A stretch of 64,000 nucleotides of DNA from Bugula neritina (Eukaryota; Bryozoa; Gymnolaemata; Cheilostomatida; Bugulidae). Numbering within the stretch: the stretch's first letter is position 1; each line of letters opens with the position of its first letter. Where the stretch lies: positions 7,322,389-7,386,388 of the forward strand of contig OZ037772.1 in the NCBI GenBank assembly GCA_964035545.1, given 5' to 3'. This document shows positions 1 through 12,790 of this stretch, in pieces. The notes below the pieces were generated by a model that saw only the letters and a list, made by a program, of their open reading frames with translations, had not been told where the DNA came from and did not search any database. The position numbers and the translations under genes were made by a program.

Positions 1-1440
1 ACACTATATATATTATAAAACAGCTTTTATTGTTAATTCTTTTATTTATATACTTTTCATTTCGTACTCAGTATATTATAGGAAATAACCTGGTGCCGTA
101 AGATAGTTGTATGTAATATGTCTAATGTCTTCAACCTTGAACAAGAACTTTTGTTGGTACATATGTTTGTGCAATTAAACTTATAATAAAAACTTTGTAT
201 ATTATACTGTAACACAGAAGTGTTAAAGATATAAATGTTGTCTTTTAGTTCACTTATTATAGGGTTACACCTGGCTTTGTGGTTGAAAAAGCTTGGGTTT
301 ATGGATTGCCTGCACTCCACTCGCTGCTGTACCTTATCCATGCTTGCTTGTGTAGCTTTTAAATGACTTAAGTTATAGTTCAATGAGCAATGGAGTTTTG
401 TTGTGTATCTCACTGACAGATGCATATGTAATAGATTCAGTTGCAAACAGTCACTCTCAGATCTCTGTTGTAAATAGTAATGAATTTTGTATAAAATATT
501 ATAGTGTGTCAGCAGGAGACCAAAAGTCAGTAAAGTTTCATTTGTTTAATTTTGTTTTTTGTTTATAAAATCCTGCATTTTATTATTGTATTGCACCACA
601 GTTATTTTATTGTTTTCTTTGTGATTTGGTTTCCATATTGGTATAGTTTATGTTAATTTAGGTTTCACGGCATATAAGATAAGTAAATAAAGAAGACACA
701 GTGACACAGTGACACACTCACTAATTAGTATACAACCTCAGTCAAAGTTAAATACTCAGAAGTAGTTATAAGGATCAAAGTCCTGTCTCTGAATCACCAA
801 TATATAAACTACAAAGCATCACCAAATGCCCAGTCAGCCAATCCTCAAATAATTATAGATTATTTCAATTTCAACTTCAATTTGCAATCAATTATTATAA
901 CTACCATAATCATGGTGCATAAAAACAGGTTATCATGTATGAAAAATATTTCCACTTTGCTTGTCTCTCTCTTTCAAATAAATTTAAATAAAGTTGGCTA
1001 TATAGGGCTAAACCTTGTATATGCTAGCCGGTCAAAATAAAAGGGGTTAATTATTTGGTTTTTGTATTATCTAATTATACATGATGTTACTTTAAACAAA
1101 AACTGGAAATGTTTAAGGTAAAAATTGCATAACACTGTACATATATATGATAAGTAAAATATTAAAACTTATAAAACATGATCTGGGCCAAAATATATAA
1201 TATATAAAGAGTCATAATATTACAAATAATACAGAATGTATGTTAGACTGTTAAAACAGCCATACTTTGAGAGAAAGATAAGAATTTACAAAAATTTACT
1301 CTCGCATGTTACAGAGATACAAAAACATAAAAATGCTAAAAGCATTTAAAAAGACAGATAAAACATCTAAACAAACATATGCAAGAAAATTTATATAACA
1401 TTATATTCGAAGTATATATACTAAAAATTACAATACCTGC

Positions 1441-1560
<120 letters not shown>

Positions 1561-1749
1561 TATTGAACTGTGCAAGGACCAGTGATAAGGTGAATAGATA
1601 TATAAGTCAATATTATTGGTATATAAAAAGACAACAAAAACACAAACACATATATAAGAGAGAATATCTATATATATAATAATATTTTTTATTTTTATTA
1701 ATAACGTTGCTCTATATGAACTGTGTAAGGACCAGTAAAAAGTAAATTA

Positions 1750-1753
1750 TATA

Positions 1754-1818
<65 letters not shown>

Positions 1819-1821
1819 TAT
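1750..1821. repeat. (TA)n microsatellite, second tract
   Basis: Roughly 70 bp of TA repeats with small interruptions, ending just before the stop codon of the small secreted-protein gene, so it probably lies in or next to its 3' untranslated region. Confidence 0.9.
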
Positions 1822-1837
1822 GTTAATATCATTTTGG

Positions 1838-4124
1838 TTAGTTACAACTTTGGTAGACTCTAAAAGTACTTCCAGTGTAATAACCACACCCCTTCTGTAG
1901 ACACAGGATCATCTCATAAAGCTGCTCGTGATGTAAATACAGTCCATTCCGGGACACACCTTGAAGCTGCAATACAAGTCACAGGGTAGATAACTCCTAA
2001 ATCTCCAGATACAACAATTGGTTTCTTTTTCTGACATGATTTTGAAACAATTATTTATAGAAAATATTAAACTGTTTGAAACCTCAGACTTTCAGTTTAG
2101 GATTTGAAGTCAAACTGTAATCAGCAAAAAGTAAAATACAGCAAAATTTTTATAAGTGATATAATAATTAGTTTTTGAAATATATTGCATAAAATTTTAA
2201 AAATTGTAATTGCTACAATATATTTTATAATGTATATGTCAAAGTAAACTATTATTCATGAGTTTATTATAGTGGCTGTTATTGTTTTTAATAGAAAATT
2301 TAAACTTTTAAAGATATGACTTGAAAATTTATAAACATGATTTAAAATAAAACAATTAATTAAATATTGTATTAATATTGTATTAGAACAAAGACTCTTA
2401 CAGTAACAGGATCTTCTTCACATGACTCATTCACACTGCCATCAACCAGATGTCTGATAATGTCGACACTCTGACTCAGGTGGTTGAAACAAGTGTTCAT
2501 GTCACTATATTCTGCCTCCAGGTGACATTTGTGATGTTTTAGTCTTTCTACTATGTTCACACTTCCATCCTATAATATACAGAAATGACAAGTTATAATC
2601 CTATTGTTTCAATAATATACCTGGTATAGTTTATATATAGGGTCTATGATTCAATGCTTTGTTTACTACTGGTACTTTAATTAAAACAATTGAAGACGAA
2701 AAATTTTTTTGTAGGTTTAGTTGCTTGTTGTCCATGATAAGAACCTAAATAAGTACATGCAGTATTTTTCCATTACTTGAAAGAATTTAGTTCAGTTTTC
2801 TAAAAGGACGTAAAATACATCTCTAAAAATGCTCACAAACTATTCATTTTAAAAACATTTTATTAGTAAAATTTATTAAAAAAATTTTGTGAAAAATTAT
2901 AATATTATAGAATGAGATTATATATTGACCTGAATAGCAGCGCAGTTCAAAGTTCGTAAAGTATGTGATGGAGTTCCATGAGCACACAACTCTGTTCTCT
3001 GAAAATACAAAAATAGAAGAATTGTCTAAAAATGTTGATTGAAAATAGTCATTACATAGTAGTGTTTCAAATGCAAATCTAAAATGTTTAAAACCTGTGC
3101 TTCTTAGAATTATGAATTCACAGAACAATAAGCTTAAAAAAAATATTTATATAACATTAAATGAAGGACTAAATGAACCAACATACTGAGTTTTAAAGTA
3201 AATGAAACATATTGTGATAAATTTCGCTAAATCTCTACTCCAAAAAACCCAATAAAGTTAGGATAAAATTCTACCAATACTTTTATACAAATATGAGAAA
3301 TGTTCATGTTTGGAGCGCTAATAATGTGTTTATTTTCAATAATTATCACAAAACTATCACGAACTTAAAATGTCATACTAAACTTTTTACCAGCGCCAAG
3401 TCTCCATTATAGAACTTATAACAGGTAGCTAAAAGGCATGTAATATAACATTGCATGCTCTCAATTGGAACATCAGTAATCAAGTTAGTAACAAAAAGTT
3501 TGCTTTTTCAAGCAATTAGAATCTGAGTAATTGTATGGTGAATATTATATAATAACAGAACTTACAACAAAACGAGTGGACAAGTGCTTTATTTCTCTGT
3601 GTGCCTGAGCTAGTTCTATTCTACCCACAAAGCCACATAAGTGTCCTGGTACAGATCTTCTATTTCTAGAAACTTTTTCGCTGCTACTATTTCTAAAATT
3701 ATTCAAGTTTCTTAGTATTTATTTATGATTCTGCTTACAAGCACTGCAGTAAAAGGTTTATTTACAAATTGGCCTAAACTAATATTATTTATAAAATATT
3801 CTCATTATTTGATCAGCTAAATCTGACAGTGATATAAACTTAAAACTTTCTGAATTTTATCAACTAATTACCATGCAAATAGTGTGAAAATTAAAAAAAA
3901 TTCTTTTAGATTATTATAATACCTTTGAGATGTTTGAGTGCTGATAGCTGCCAGTTCAACAGCTGTTATGCAACATAGGATCAGAAAAAGGTTTAAGTTA
4001 TCTAAAACAAAGAAATAATATAATTAATGCAATTTTTTATTTATATATTATTACAAGTAATGTTTTTCTGTCTTATAGTTTGATTCACCTAAAAAATACA
4101 TAAAGAATGGTAAAACTTACCCAT
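1838..4124 (-). CDS. Small secreted Cys-containing protein, 6 exons
   Basis: Exons on the minus strand: 4121-4124 (ATG plus one base), 3923-4001, 3566-3665, 2930-2998, 2402-2569 and 1838-1966. All junctions are GT-AG and phases match, giving 549 nt or 182 residues. The start MDNLNLFLILCCITAVELAA reads as a signal peptide. RNRR at residues 28-31 is a furin-type site, so the mature protein would begin at SVPGHLC. The mature part has nine cysteines, mostly in short predicted helices, and no membrane segment. I do not recognise the family. Size, signal, basic cleavage site and cysteines fit a hormone, cytokine or antimicrobial-type secreted factor, but that is inference. The weak point is exon 1, which contributes only four coding bases. 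Confidence 0.6.
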
Positions 4125-5910
4125 ATAGTTAACAAGATGTACTCTTTATTTATAACAAAACTAATATATTTTATTCTAGTTGCTAGAAAACTTGGCTTTA
4201 ATGTGTTATAGGTTGATGGAACTTTGTGACTTTTATATATATATGGCAAAAATAAATGTATTCACAATTTCCAATATAAATATGTATTATTTGTTTTTAC
4301 AAGAATAATTTACCCAACATAGATTTGTATCAAAAGGTGGCGTCTATTTTTGAGCTGTTTATTATTTCAATGGATTGCTTCACTGAATTGTATATATATA
4401 CTGAGTTACAGAGTTATGTAAATTGGTCAAACTGACGTTACAATGTAATTCAGTTTACGTGTTAAATCTGATGTTATACGCAGTTCAACATTAATTTAAA
4501 ATATTTATGCATTTTAAACTTAATATTAGTATTTATATTATAAATTTACCAATAATTTATTAAGGTTCAAAAAAAAGTATTGTGCATGTGTATATACAAG
4601 TGTGAAAATAATATAATATCTAAAATATGATTGCTCCAAGAAAAAAATAAGCACTAGTTAAAAAAATTGTAATTATTTATGAAAATATACAGTAAAATGT
4701 AAATATGTAAATCAATTATTATAAAAAAGCAGCCACTAGTTTAAACAATAGTCTACAAAAGCTTTCTTAAATGATTAACAGGCTATAGCAAAATTTAATA
4801 TAAATATAAATTTAAAAACATTTGAAGCTGCAGCATATAATTTCCATTAACACGATTATTGTGCTTTGCTCAACAGTTTGCCATCTAATTAACATAACCC
4901 AAGTTATTATACGTGAATTTTGGCAGAACTTTAAGACTTTTACATATTTTATGAAACTCTTCCAATTTTCTGAAGTTGCACCAAGTTTCATTGGCAGACA
5001 GCCAGCTATAATAAGGTTTTAATACTATATAATACTGATTGTTGAAATGCATTGTTCAATTATTTTGCATTAAAGCCTAAAACTTAAAATAAAGCTGTGC
5101 ATTATTAAATAATTTGACCCTTAATATATTATATAAGTTTTTAAATTGCCAGTGACAATTTATAGGCAAGTAAAAGAAGCGATATTATATTAATTATTTG
5201 GCAACTTCAAGTGAAATAAAATACAACATTCTGGCTGGCAACCCCACAACATTTCTCTGTTCATTTGAATAAATTATCTATAAAAATACTATAGCATAAA
5301 TATGTTACAAACCTAGTGTGAATTGTCAATTCTTGTGAATGATTGATGGCCCATGTTTTCTATAAATAAATACATTCATATAAATATATAAATATATTTT
5401 AATAAGAACAGTTGACACAAAACAAACTGTTCAAGTTACAAAACTTGATTTGAATTGCAACAAATTAAACTCTATCTTAAAATAGACAAGCCTTTAATGG
5501 TTTATAGTTTAGGGTTGACAATCGTAACACAAATCATTCATCACAAGAATTACAATGTTATACATATAATCTGCAAGTGTAAACATCGAATTGCATTGAC
5601 ATTAATTTATTCATTACCATATATAGCCTTTAGTTACAAATTATATTATATCAGCCAAAACTATTTGATTCTAAGTTTTTGTGAATGAGCTTCATAATTT
5701 AGAGCTCCTTTTGATAATTATATTTAAAGTAAGTGTAATGAAAGGTAAACAATGGGATACAATTTTCAGAACATAAGCTGATATTCCTATAAGTTATAAT
5801 AAAGTTTCATTCATTTAAATAATTTTCAATTAGACCATATAGTGAGGATGTTTTTGTTTTTATAAAAGGATTCAGTGGACTTTTTGGAGCTAGGATATAT
5901 TAGTTGATTA

Positions 5911-6130
5911 GGGGCTCAGCTGTGGTCTAGAGGTTAGAGCATTTGCCTAGTAAACAAGAAGTCATGTGACAAAAACCATTGGTGATGTTAGGAAGAGCAT
6001 CCATGCAGTCATAATTGCTCATTTAATTGCCTCATGCATTTAAATAAGTCTTTAGTCTGCTTTAACAAAAACTCTTTTCATCAGGGGTTTCTCACACAGA
6101 GATAGTGACTATATAAACTTGCACTAGTTT
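5911..6130 (+). mobile_element. SINE with tRNA-like head and conserved core, copy 1
   Basis: Starts with an A-box-like segment (GTGGTCTAGAGGTTAGAGC), followed by TTTGCCTAGTAAAC and a degraded B-box region, then the core GTTAGGAAGAGCATCC and CATAATTGCTC, and ends near a conserved GAGATAGTGACTATA. Five other copies in the window share this order. Confidence 0.75.
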
Positions 6131-6551
6131 CTTTTAGTCTATTTATTGATTCACCACAACAAATGGTATTTCATATTGTCTACAATGGTATACAATATTT
6201 ATAAGACTCAAATATAATTTATATTGTAATATAGGTTTTTATGTAATTTATAGTAGTTTTATGATATCAATAGATAAAAGGTGCGTGGTATTATATAGTT
6301 ATGTTAATTACAATAGCTGTTTTATTATATATATACTTATAGAACGAAGAAAAAGCTACCAAACATATATCTTTATTTAAAAAAGCATATAAAAAACTGG
6401 AAACAATAGTTGAGTGCAATCATGTACACAGACAGAAACAATACATGTTAAAAACTTCAGTGAAGATAAGACAATGCCAAATTTTGATATTTTACTCAAT
6501 TATATTCTAAAACCTTTTTAGTCTAAATTAAGGTCTAAATTGATCTGAATG

Positions 6552-6660
6552 CCGATGAACCCAAGGGTTCATCGGTCCGAAAATCCATTGACAAGAAAGT
6601 CCATCCGTCAGGAAGTCTATTGGTCAGAAAGTTCATTGATCTGAGAGTTCATTGGTCTAA
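6552..6660. repeat. Short palindrome and degenerate direct repeats
   Basis: CCGATGAACCC and its inverse GGGTTCATCGG flank AA at 6552-6575, an 11-bp-arm palindrome. It is followed by four or five degenerate copies of a roughly 20-bp unit resembling AAAGTTCATTGGTCTGA up to about 6660. No coding potential. Confidence 0.7.
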
Positions 6661-8582
6661 ATAGAGTTATTTAATAAAATAAAACTGCTATAATTTTTAT
6701 TGCACAGGCTTATATTATATGCATATTATACTTAATATTTTTGAGGCACGCCCCCTATTATATAACAGCCCAAAAAACAGCTTGCTCCACGTGCATGTAG
6801 TATTGAACTTTTGTACGTACTTTAGAATATTTTATTGTACAACATTCAACTAAAACATAATGCTATACTGTTTGCAAATGTAACGTTCTAAATTTTTCAA
6901 AATAAAAAATGGTTTTATCAAAAATACACACCTTATATATAGGGCCCACAACTTCAAAAAATTTAATTTTTACAAAAAAACTTTATTTGTGCGGCTGTAT
7001 ATATGTAGTAAAATGGTTCTAATTCAAATGCTATGATGCCTATGAATTAGTTGAACAGATTTGCAATTGTGTTTGCTGATTTGAGAAAAGATTAAACTAG
7101 GCTTTTCTGTATACATTAAATGCACTTATACATTCATGAATTCTCCACTCAACACAACACTTGTTATATCTTTCCACGTGAATAACCATGAGATAGATTT
7201 AACAAGGGTGTGATATTAATAAAGGAAGCAGCTTCAAATGAGGATCATGTTTTAATAATCAATTTTTTTTTAAAGTGTTGAAGCTGTCATAATTAATTGA
7301 AAATCTATAGATAATAGAAAACTGGCAATATCACAAAATTTCTTTCCATTTGAATAAATTAAATTATACAACAAAACTACAAAATAACTTTGTTGCAAGC
7401 ATGTAGCTGTCAATCTATGCACGATTGATCACCTTTACTTTCTATAAATAAATATTAATATCACAACAATATATTTGAAATATATATGAAAGCAGTAGAT
7501 ATGTATAAACTTAATTTCTGAATTGAAAAAGTTGACTTTTAATTGCAAAAATTCAAATTCTGTTTTAAAATAGATAAATATGCTACATTATGATTATAGT
7601 TGAATGTAAACATTTGACAGATCTTATACTCAATTAAAATATTAATAATGACTAAATATAGGCTTTTGGCAGTAATTAATTCATTGTATTTAACCGCATT
7701 TTCAATTTACAGAAATTGAATTTCTTTGGTACTATAAGCTGATCTTTATTCACATTTTTGGGTTGTTATTTCAAATAAAGTCTTTTAATATGTAAAAATA
7801 TGTAAAAACTTGGCCTATGCTAAATTTGTAATATATGCCAGCATGGAAAAATTTGAACACAGTCTTGTTGCTATAATAAACAAGCCAATGAAGTTTTGTG
7901 AAACAAAATTGGTTTTTGCCAAAAATAGACAGATTGACAAACATTTAATTCTTGGATCACCATATTAGCTGAATTTCTGGCTCTTGCATAAATTTTGTCA
8001 AAATATTTGACAAACATTAGACTATTTAATAATGAGAAGTGAATGCTAAATTTTCAATGTAAAATTATCATATGAAGTTGTTTGATTTGATATATATAAC
8101 ATAATGCATTTAGTAAATGTTTAAATACACTACTAACAGCAGCATATATTATAGCACAAAATAAAGTCATAATTATACTCTATTACATTTTACATCAATA
8201 TTTTATAGAAAATGTTTCATTTTAATTTTCATACTAAAAATAATTAATTTTTAGTTATTTGCAAATTATTTTTTTAATACATATTTACTTTTGTAATATT
8301 TACAACTGCTGTCGTATGCACTTGACAATGCTGTATATATTCATATATTTTGTTACTCATAGCTTTGTTGTTATACAGGCTTTAAGAGAAAAAGCTAATG
8401 CTTTCTTTACAACTCAGAATACTATAAACATGTTAAATGCTCAATAAAGCATATTCATATAATGCATATACATACAATAGGCAAAACCATTATAATGATT
8501 ATAACATATATATAGCTAAAGACATTAATATTATAGTTATATATAAGATAATTATAATAGTTATATATAATTGAAAAATAAT

Positions 8583-8655
8583 TGCCCCCACTGGGATTCG
8601 AACCACAGACCTCCAGCTTGAAAGCAAGTGAGCCAACCATTACACCACAAGGACC
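8583..8655 (-). mobile_element. tRNA-like SINE repeat, copy A
   Basis: Minus-strand GGTCC...GTGTAATGGTT...GGTTCGAATCCC-type sequence with A and B boxes like a tRNA (the D-arm is closest to tRNA-Gln as I remember it). The anticodon arm does not fold normally and the acceptor ends do not pair well, so this is a tRNA-derived repeat rather than a gene. Confidence 0.7.
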
Positions 8656-8734
8656 AGGTAAACCAAGTACTGCAATAGTGAAATTAAAAGCGCAATCAAA
8701 TCCTCCATGTAATATAGTGTAAATATTTTATGAT

Positions 8735-8950
8735 TGCAGCAGCATGATAGGGGTTAGAGCGTTTGCCTAGTAAACACAAAGTCATGGGTTTGAGCATAGA
8801 TAAACGCCATTGATGATGTTAGGAAGAGCATCCAGTCATAATTGCTCCTGTGCCTCATTTAAATAAGTCTTTAGCCCGCTTCAACAAAAACCCTTTTCAC
8901 TAGGGGTTTCTCACAGAGATAGTGACTATAAACTTGCAAGAGTTTTTTAT
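8735..8950 (+). mobile_element. SINE with conserved core, copy 2
   Basis: Same order as copy 1: GGGGTTAGAGC, TTTGCCTAGTAAACAC, ATGGGTTTGAGC (B box), then GTTAGGAAGAGCATCC, and the tail GAGATAGTGACTATAAAC. It lies about 80 bp from tRNA-like copy A. Confidence 0.8.
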
Positions 8951-9154
8951 ATTATGATTACCTTAGCAAGTCTAAATTCTTATAATATAGTTACTATTTA
9001 TTTACCAAAAAAGATTGGTGTTAATTGGCGGATGACCTATATTTAATTTGAGCATAACTTTCTGTGATGAATGTATTAATATTGCAATGTAAATGTAAAC
9101 TTCTAATCATGTAAACTCTTAATATTATTAGGAAGTATATTTCCTGATAATATT

Positions 9155-9162
<8 letters not shown>

Positions 9163-9197
<35 letters not shown>

Positions 9198-9230
9198 GTA
9201 TGTAGACAGTATATTATACAGTACATATTA

Positions 9231-9290
<60 letters not shown>

Positions 9291-9342
9291 TATATATACT
9301 AATTTATGTACTGTATAATATACTGTCTACATTAGTTACCAA
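9163..9342. repeat. TA-centred inverted repeat
   Basis: A (TA)n core is flanked by inverted arms: GTAGACAGTATATTATACAG on the left (about 9202) and CTGTATAATATACTGTCTAC on the right (about 9311-9332). It can form a long hairpin or cruciform. Possibly a MITE-like element whose centre expanded as a microsatellite. Confidence 0.75.
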
Positions 9343-10189
9343 TATAAACTCAACTGGGTAGTTTTATTTAAGTGCAAATAAGTAAAAGTAAAACATAATT
9401 TCTTTTGAAAAACTAATAACTAAAAATTATTAATAATATCAATATACTGCATGTCACACTCTGCAGTACCTTAAATAACATGAGTTAGCATGATATCACT
9501 TTCACTAGAGTATTGCATGCTAATTATACTCTTATTAAAAGATGAGCAGCTTGAAATTAAAGACCGACTCAAAATAGTATATAGATACTGATATAGAGAA
9601 GAAAATGGTCACACTCTCTTAGAATTTAGATATAAATTCCTTCAACTAGGAGTTGTTTTCTCTTTAAAACAAAGAGTGTAGGAGTTATTCGCTCTCCACA
9701 TGTTGTCACGCTTGAATATTTTTAGAATTAACTCCACTTGTGAATTTCTAGTGGCTAAAATCTTTTAGCTCTTTCGTGATAAATATTCAGTTGAGTAGTT
9801 CAAGCATTTAATTTAATTGTATATTATTTTGTATCATATTTTATGTATTATAATCGGTTTAATTGTTTTACTGTCTATCATTATGTGTAAAACCGATATC
9901 CTATTATTATATTGCGTTATGTAATATTTCATGTATATGTATTATAGTAATTTTGTTTTTATATTTTGCATTATATAGTATTATAATAACTGATGTAATA
10001 AATTGCATAATTTGAATTAAAAGTTACGTTTTTTATAATAGTTAATTATAACTTCACTTAGCTTGAGTTTATATAACTGTTATATAGTTTGGGCCTTTGT
10101 ATTAGTGACATATATGTATGAGAATGGTGTGGTGACCATATATTATATTATATTATATTATTCTACCCATACCTGTTCTTTCTCTACTT

Positions 10190-10640
10190 TACTCTCTCTA
10201 CCCTACACTCTATACCCTACCCTCTGTACCCTACCCTCTGTCCCCTACCCTCTGTACCCCACCCTCTGTACCCTACACTCTATACCCTACCCTCTATATA
10301 CCCTACCCTCTATATCCTACCCTCTGTCCTCTACCCTCTCTGGTCTACCCCATGTACCCTACCCTCTGTACCCTACTCTCTGTACCCCACACTCTGTACC
10401 CTACCTACTGTACCCTACCCTCTGTACCCTACTCTCTGTACCCCACACTCTGTACCCTACCTACTGTACCCTACCCTCTGTACCCTACCCTCTATACCCT
10501 ACCTTCTATACTCTACCCTCTATACCCTACCCTCTGTACCCTACTCTCTGTACCCCACCTTCTATACACTACCCACTATACCCTACCCTCTATACCCTAC
10601 CTTCTGTACATTACCCTACTTTCTATACTGTATATACTCC
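10190..10640 (+). repeat. 14-bp minisatellite (CCTCTGTACCCTAC)n
   Basis: About 30 degenerate copies of a C-rich 14-bp unit. Because 14 is not a multiple of 3, three units make a 42-bp, 14-residue period, and the stop-free composition leaves overlapping frames open; hence the Tyr-Pro-Thr-Leu-Cys ORFs at 10063-10656 and 10352-10783. These are not credible proteins. Confidence 0.9.
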
Positions 10641-10784
10641 ACCCTACATGCATTAAGTTACCATTGCTATCCTTCCTTACTTTTACTTATCCCACCTTAT
10701 CATCTCCCTACTCTCTTTTAACTTTTTTCCTTACCCTTTTCTGCACCACCTGTCTTGACCACTTTTTACCTTTTGTAAAATAAT

Positions 10785-10859
10785 CCAGCTGCTACTGGGA
10801 ATCAAACTGCAGACCTCTAGCTTGCAAACTGACATGCTAACCATTACACCACAGGGACC
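10785..10859 (-). mobile_element. tRNA-like SINE repeat, copy B
   Basis: Minus-strand GGTCCCTGTGGTGTAATGG head and a degraded B box (the GGTTCGA equivalent is TTTGATT). More diverged than the other copies. Confidence 0.65.
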
Positions 10860-12672
10860 ACTGCAGTGTTTAAAGTGCCCATGGGCACTCTCAACACTAC
10901 ACCATACCAATTATTCTTTACCGACCTAATGTTGACCCTACCCCAACCTTATAAGCTTCTCTTCTCTAGCTTTATTTCTTTTCTTATAACCAACTTTTAA
11001 TGGGGCAATTATTTTTCATGACCCTTTTTTACTCCCTAAAATACCTTACCCTTTATCCTGCTACCGTAATATTTTCTCAACTTCCCCACAATCACATAAG
11101 TAGAGCACTTTACATCAACACTGGGTCTCAAATAACATTCAAATTTATCACATAGCCCACTGGAATGACAAATTTGCTGACTGTAATTTTTTGCCAAAAG
11201 TAGAATTTTATGCTGAAATATTACTATTAAAGATATAATGCCTACATACATTTCCTTATCTTTATGATGCAATTTATGAAATTAAGTTGCCTTTATTGCA
11301 CTCTCCATACCAAAAGTTAATCATTAGGTTAACCTCAATAATACCCCACCGAGGGTAATGACATGCACACTGGGCGATACTGAATGATAACTAAAACTCT
11401 TTCATCTTGTGGCTTTAACATTTGAGGGGATTCAACCCACCCCCCAACAAAGATACATGGCATATTAATAGGAAATGAAGCAAAGCCATATGACTGACAT
11501 GTTTACAAAATACTATAGATAAATGATTAATGTTTGGTTCCAGCAAACACAATAAGATTACAGCCATGTAGCCTACTAATGATTGCAGTGTATTTTAGGG
11601 TGGTCTGCTGAAGCCCCTCAATAAGTAGTTTATATATTTTGCTGATGCAGTAAATCTCGGCATGCTCACTTGTATAGCCAAGTGCTTGTGAACTTTGTTA
11701 GCTTTTCATTTATGTTGCAGCTTGTAAATTGAATGACTAAAATCTAACTAAGTAACAGCATATGCTATAATCAACTTGATTGCATTTTCCTTCACATTTT
11801 TTAACTATCTCCAGTTTGAATAGGCCTAAGTGGTTATAATCTTAGCAAAGTCTCTTGCATATAGTAATGATAATTACTATAGGGTATAGGCAATTCATAC
11901 ACTTTCTAATGTTCTCATTTTGAATCCAGCAATTTTTGTTTACATTGTATAGACATCGCTGAGATAATGAATTGCATGGTCCTTGATTATAGGTAAAATA
12001 AAATTGTTGTTAAATGAGCAATTGCTTGGCTTCCTAAAGGGCACACAACTCCAAAGTGTGTCATGTATCATTGGATTACCATCTTCATTAGGGGAAGATA
12101 TTTGGTTTGATGTAAAATGAATCCAGGCCGAAGCTCTGCATTTACCAACTAAGTGAAAAGTGTTTGATTATTAGCATATATAACCATAACTCATTAGCTT
12201 CTAACATTCGTATTGTTGTAAGAAAGATCAATTTTAAGGCACTGCTGAAGAGAAAAGGATCTGAATGCTTCAAAGTTTAAAAAACAACATTTAAGCCCAA
12301 CATGTTGAGTAAAAGCTGGAAAATCAAATAGTTTGCAGCATATTAATGACTGTTTTATTATTACATTAGTTATAATACCTTTATCACTATTACACCAACA
12401 CTACTGACTAGGATATGCATACCTATTCTATCTTAATGTTGTAGCTTGTATTATGATAGCACCAGCAGTAAAAATCATACAAATATTCCAGAATCATAAA
12501 GATAAAAACGCTTTAGTAGGAAATAGTATGACAACAAGTACTAACTAATTACTAACACAAGTAGTACTGATAGTTTCAACTGCATAGAAAATAATTTATC
12601 ATAATTACATAATGGTATATCTAAATATCTAAATAGTGTCATTCTAAATTGAAAGCTTTGTCAAGATATCAG

Positions 12673-12750
12673 TGTGCCTCAGTGAGTGTGTTTCAGTGAG
12701 TGTGACTCAGTGAGTGTGACTCAGTGAGTGTGACTCAGTGAGTGTGACAA
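12673..12750. repeat. 14-bp tandem repeat
   Basis: About five direct copies of AGTGAGTGTGACTC or close variants, directly downstream of the stop codon of CASP-ANK-1 on the minus strand, so possibly in its 3' untranslated region. Confidence 0.85.
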
Positions 12751-12790
12751 TCACTGACAATGTCAATGCAAGTAAGTGAGTCACTAAGAC

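Larger units (their letters stand above)
4125..12790. other. Long gene-poor spacer
   Basis: About 8.7 kb with no exon I can support. It holds two SINE-core copies, two tRNA-like repeats, a TA-centred palindrome, a 14-bp minisatellite, a short palindrome near 6552 and a tandem repeat near 12670. ORFs here are short and lack splice context or recognisable domains. Confidence 0.6.

Noticed and set aside
57-568. ORFs of 129 (-) and 61 (+) codons at the left edge
   Set aside because: No recognisable domain; the minus ORF precedes AATAAA signals and could be a terminal exon, but nothing else supports it within the window.
10190-10640. Interstitial telomere repeat
   Set aside because: CCCTAC resembles CCCTAA superficially, but the period is 14 bp with CTCTGTA inserts and there is no TTAGGG-type array.
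10063-10783. Two long Tyr-Pro-Thr-Leu-Cys ORFs
   Set aside because: Products of a 14-bp minisatellite read in different frames; no homologous domain or gene context.
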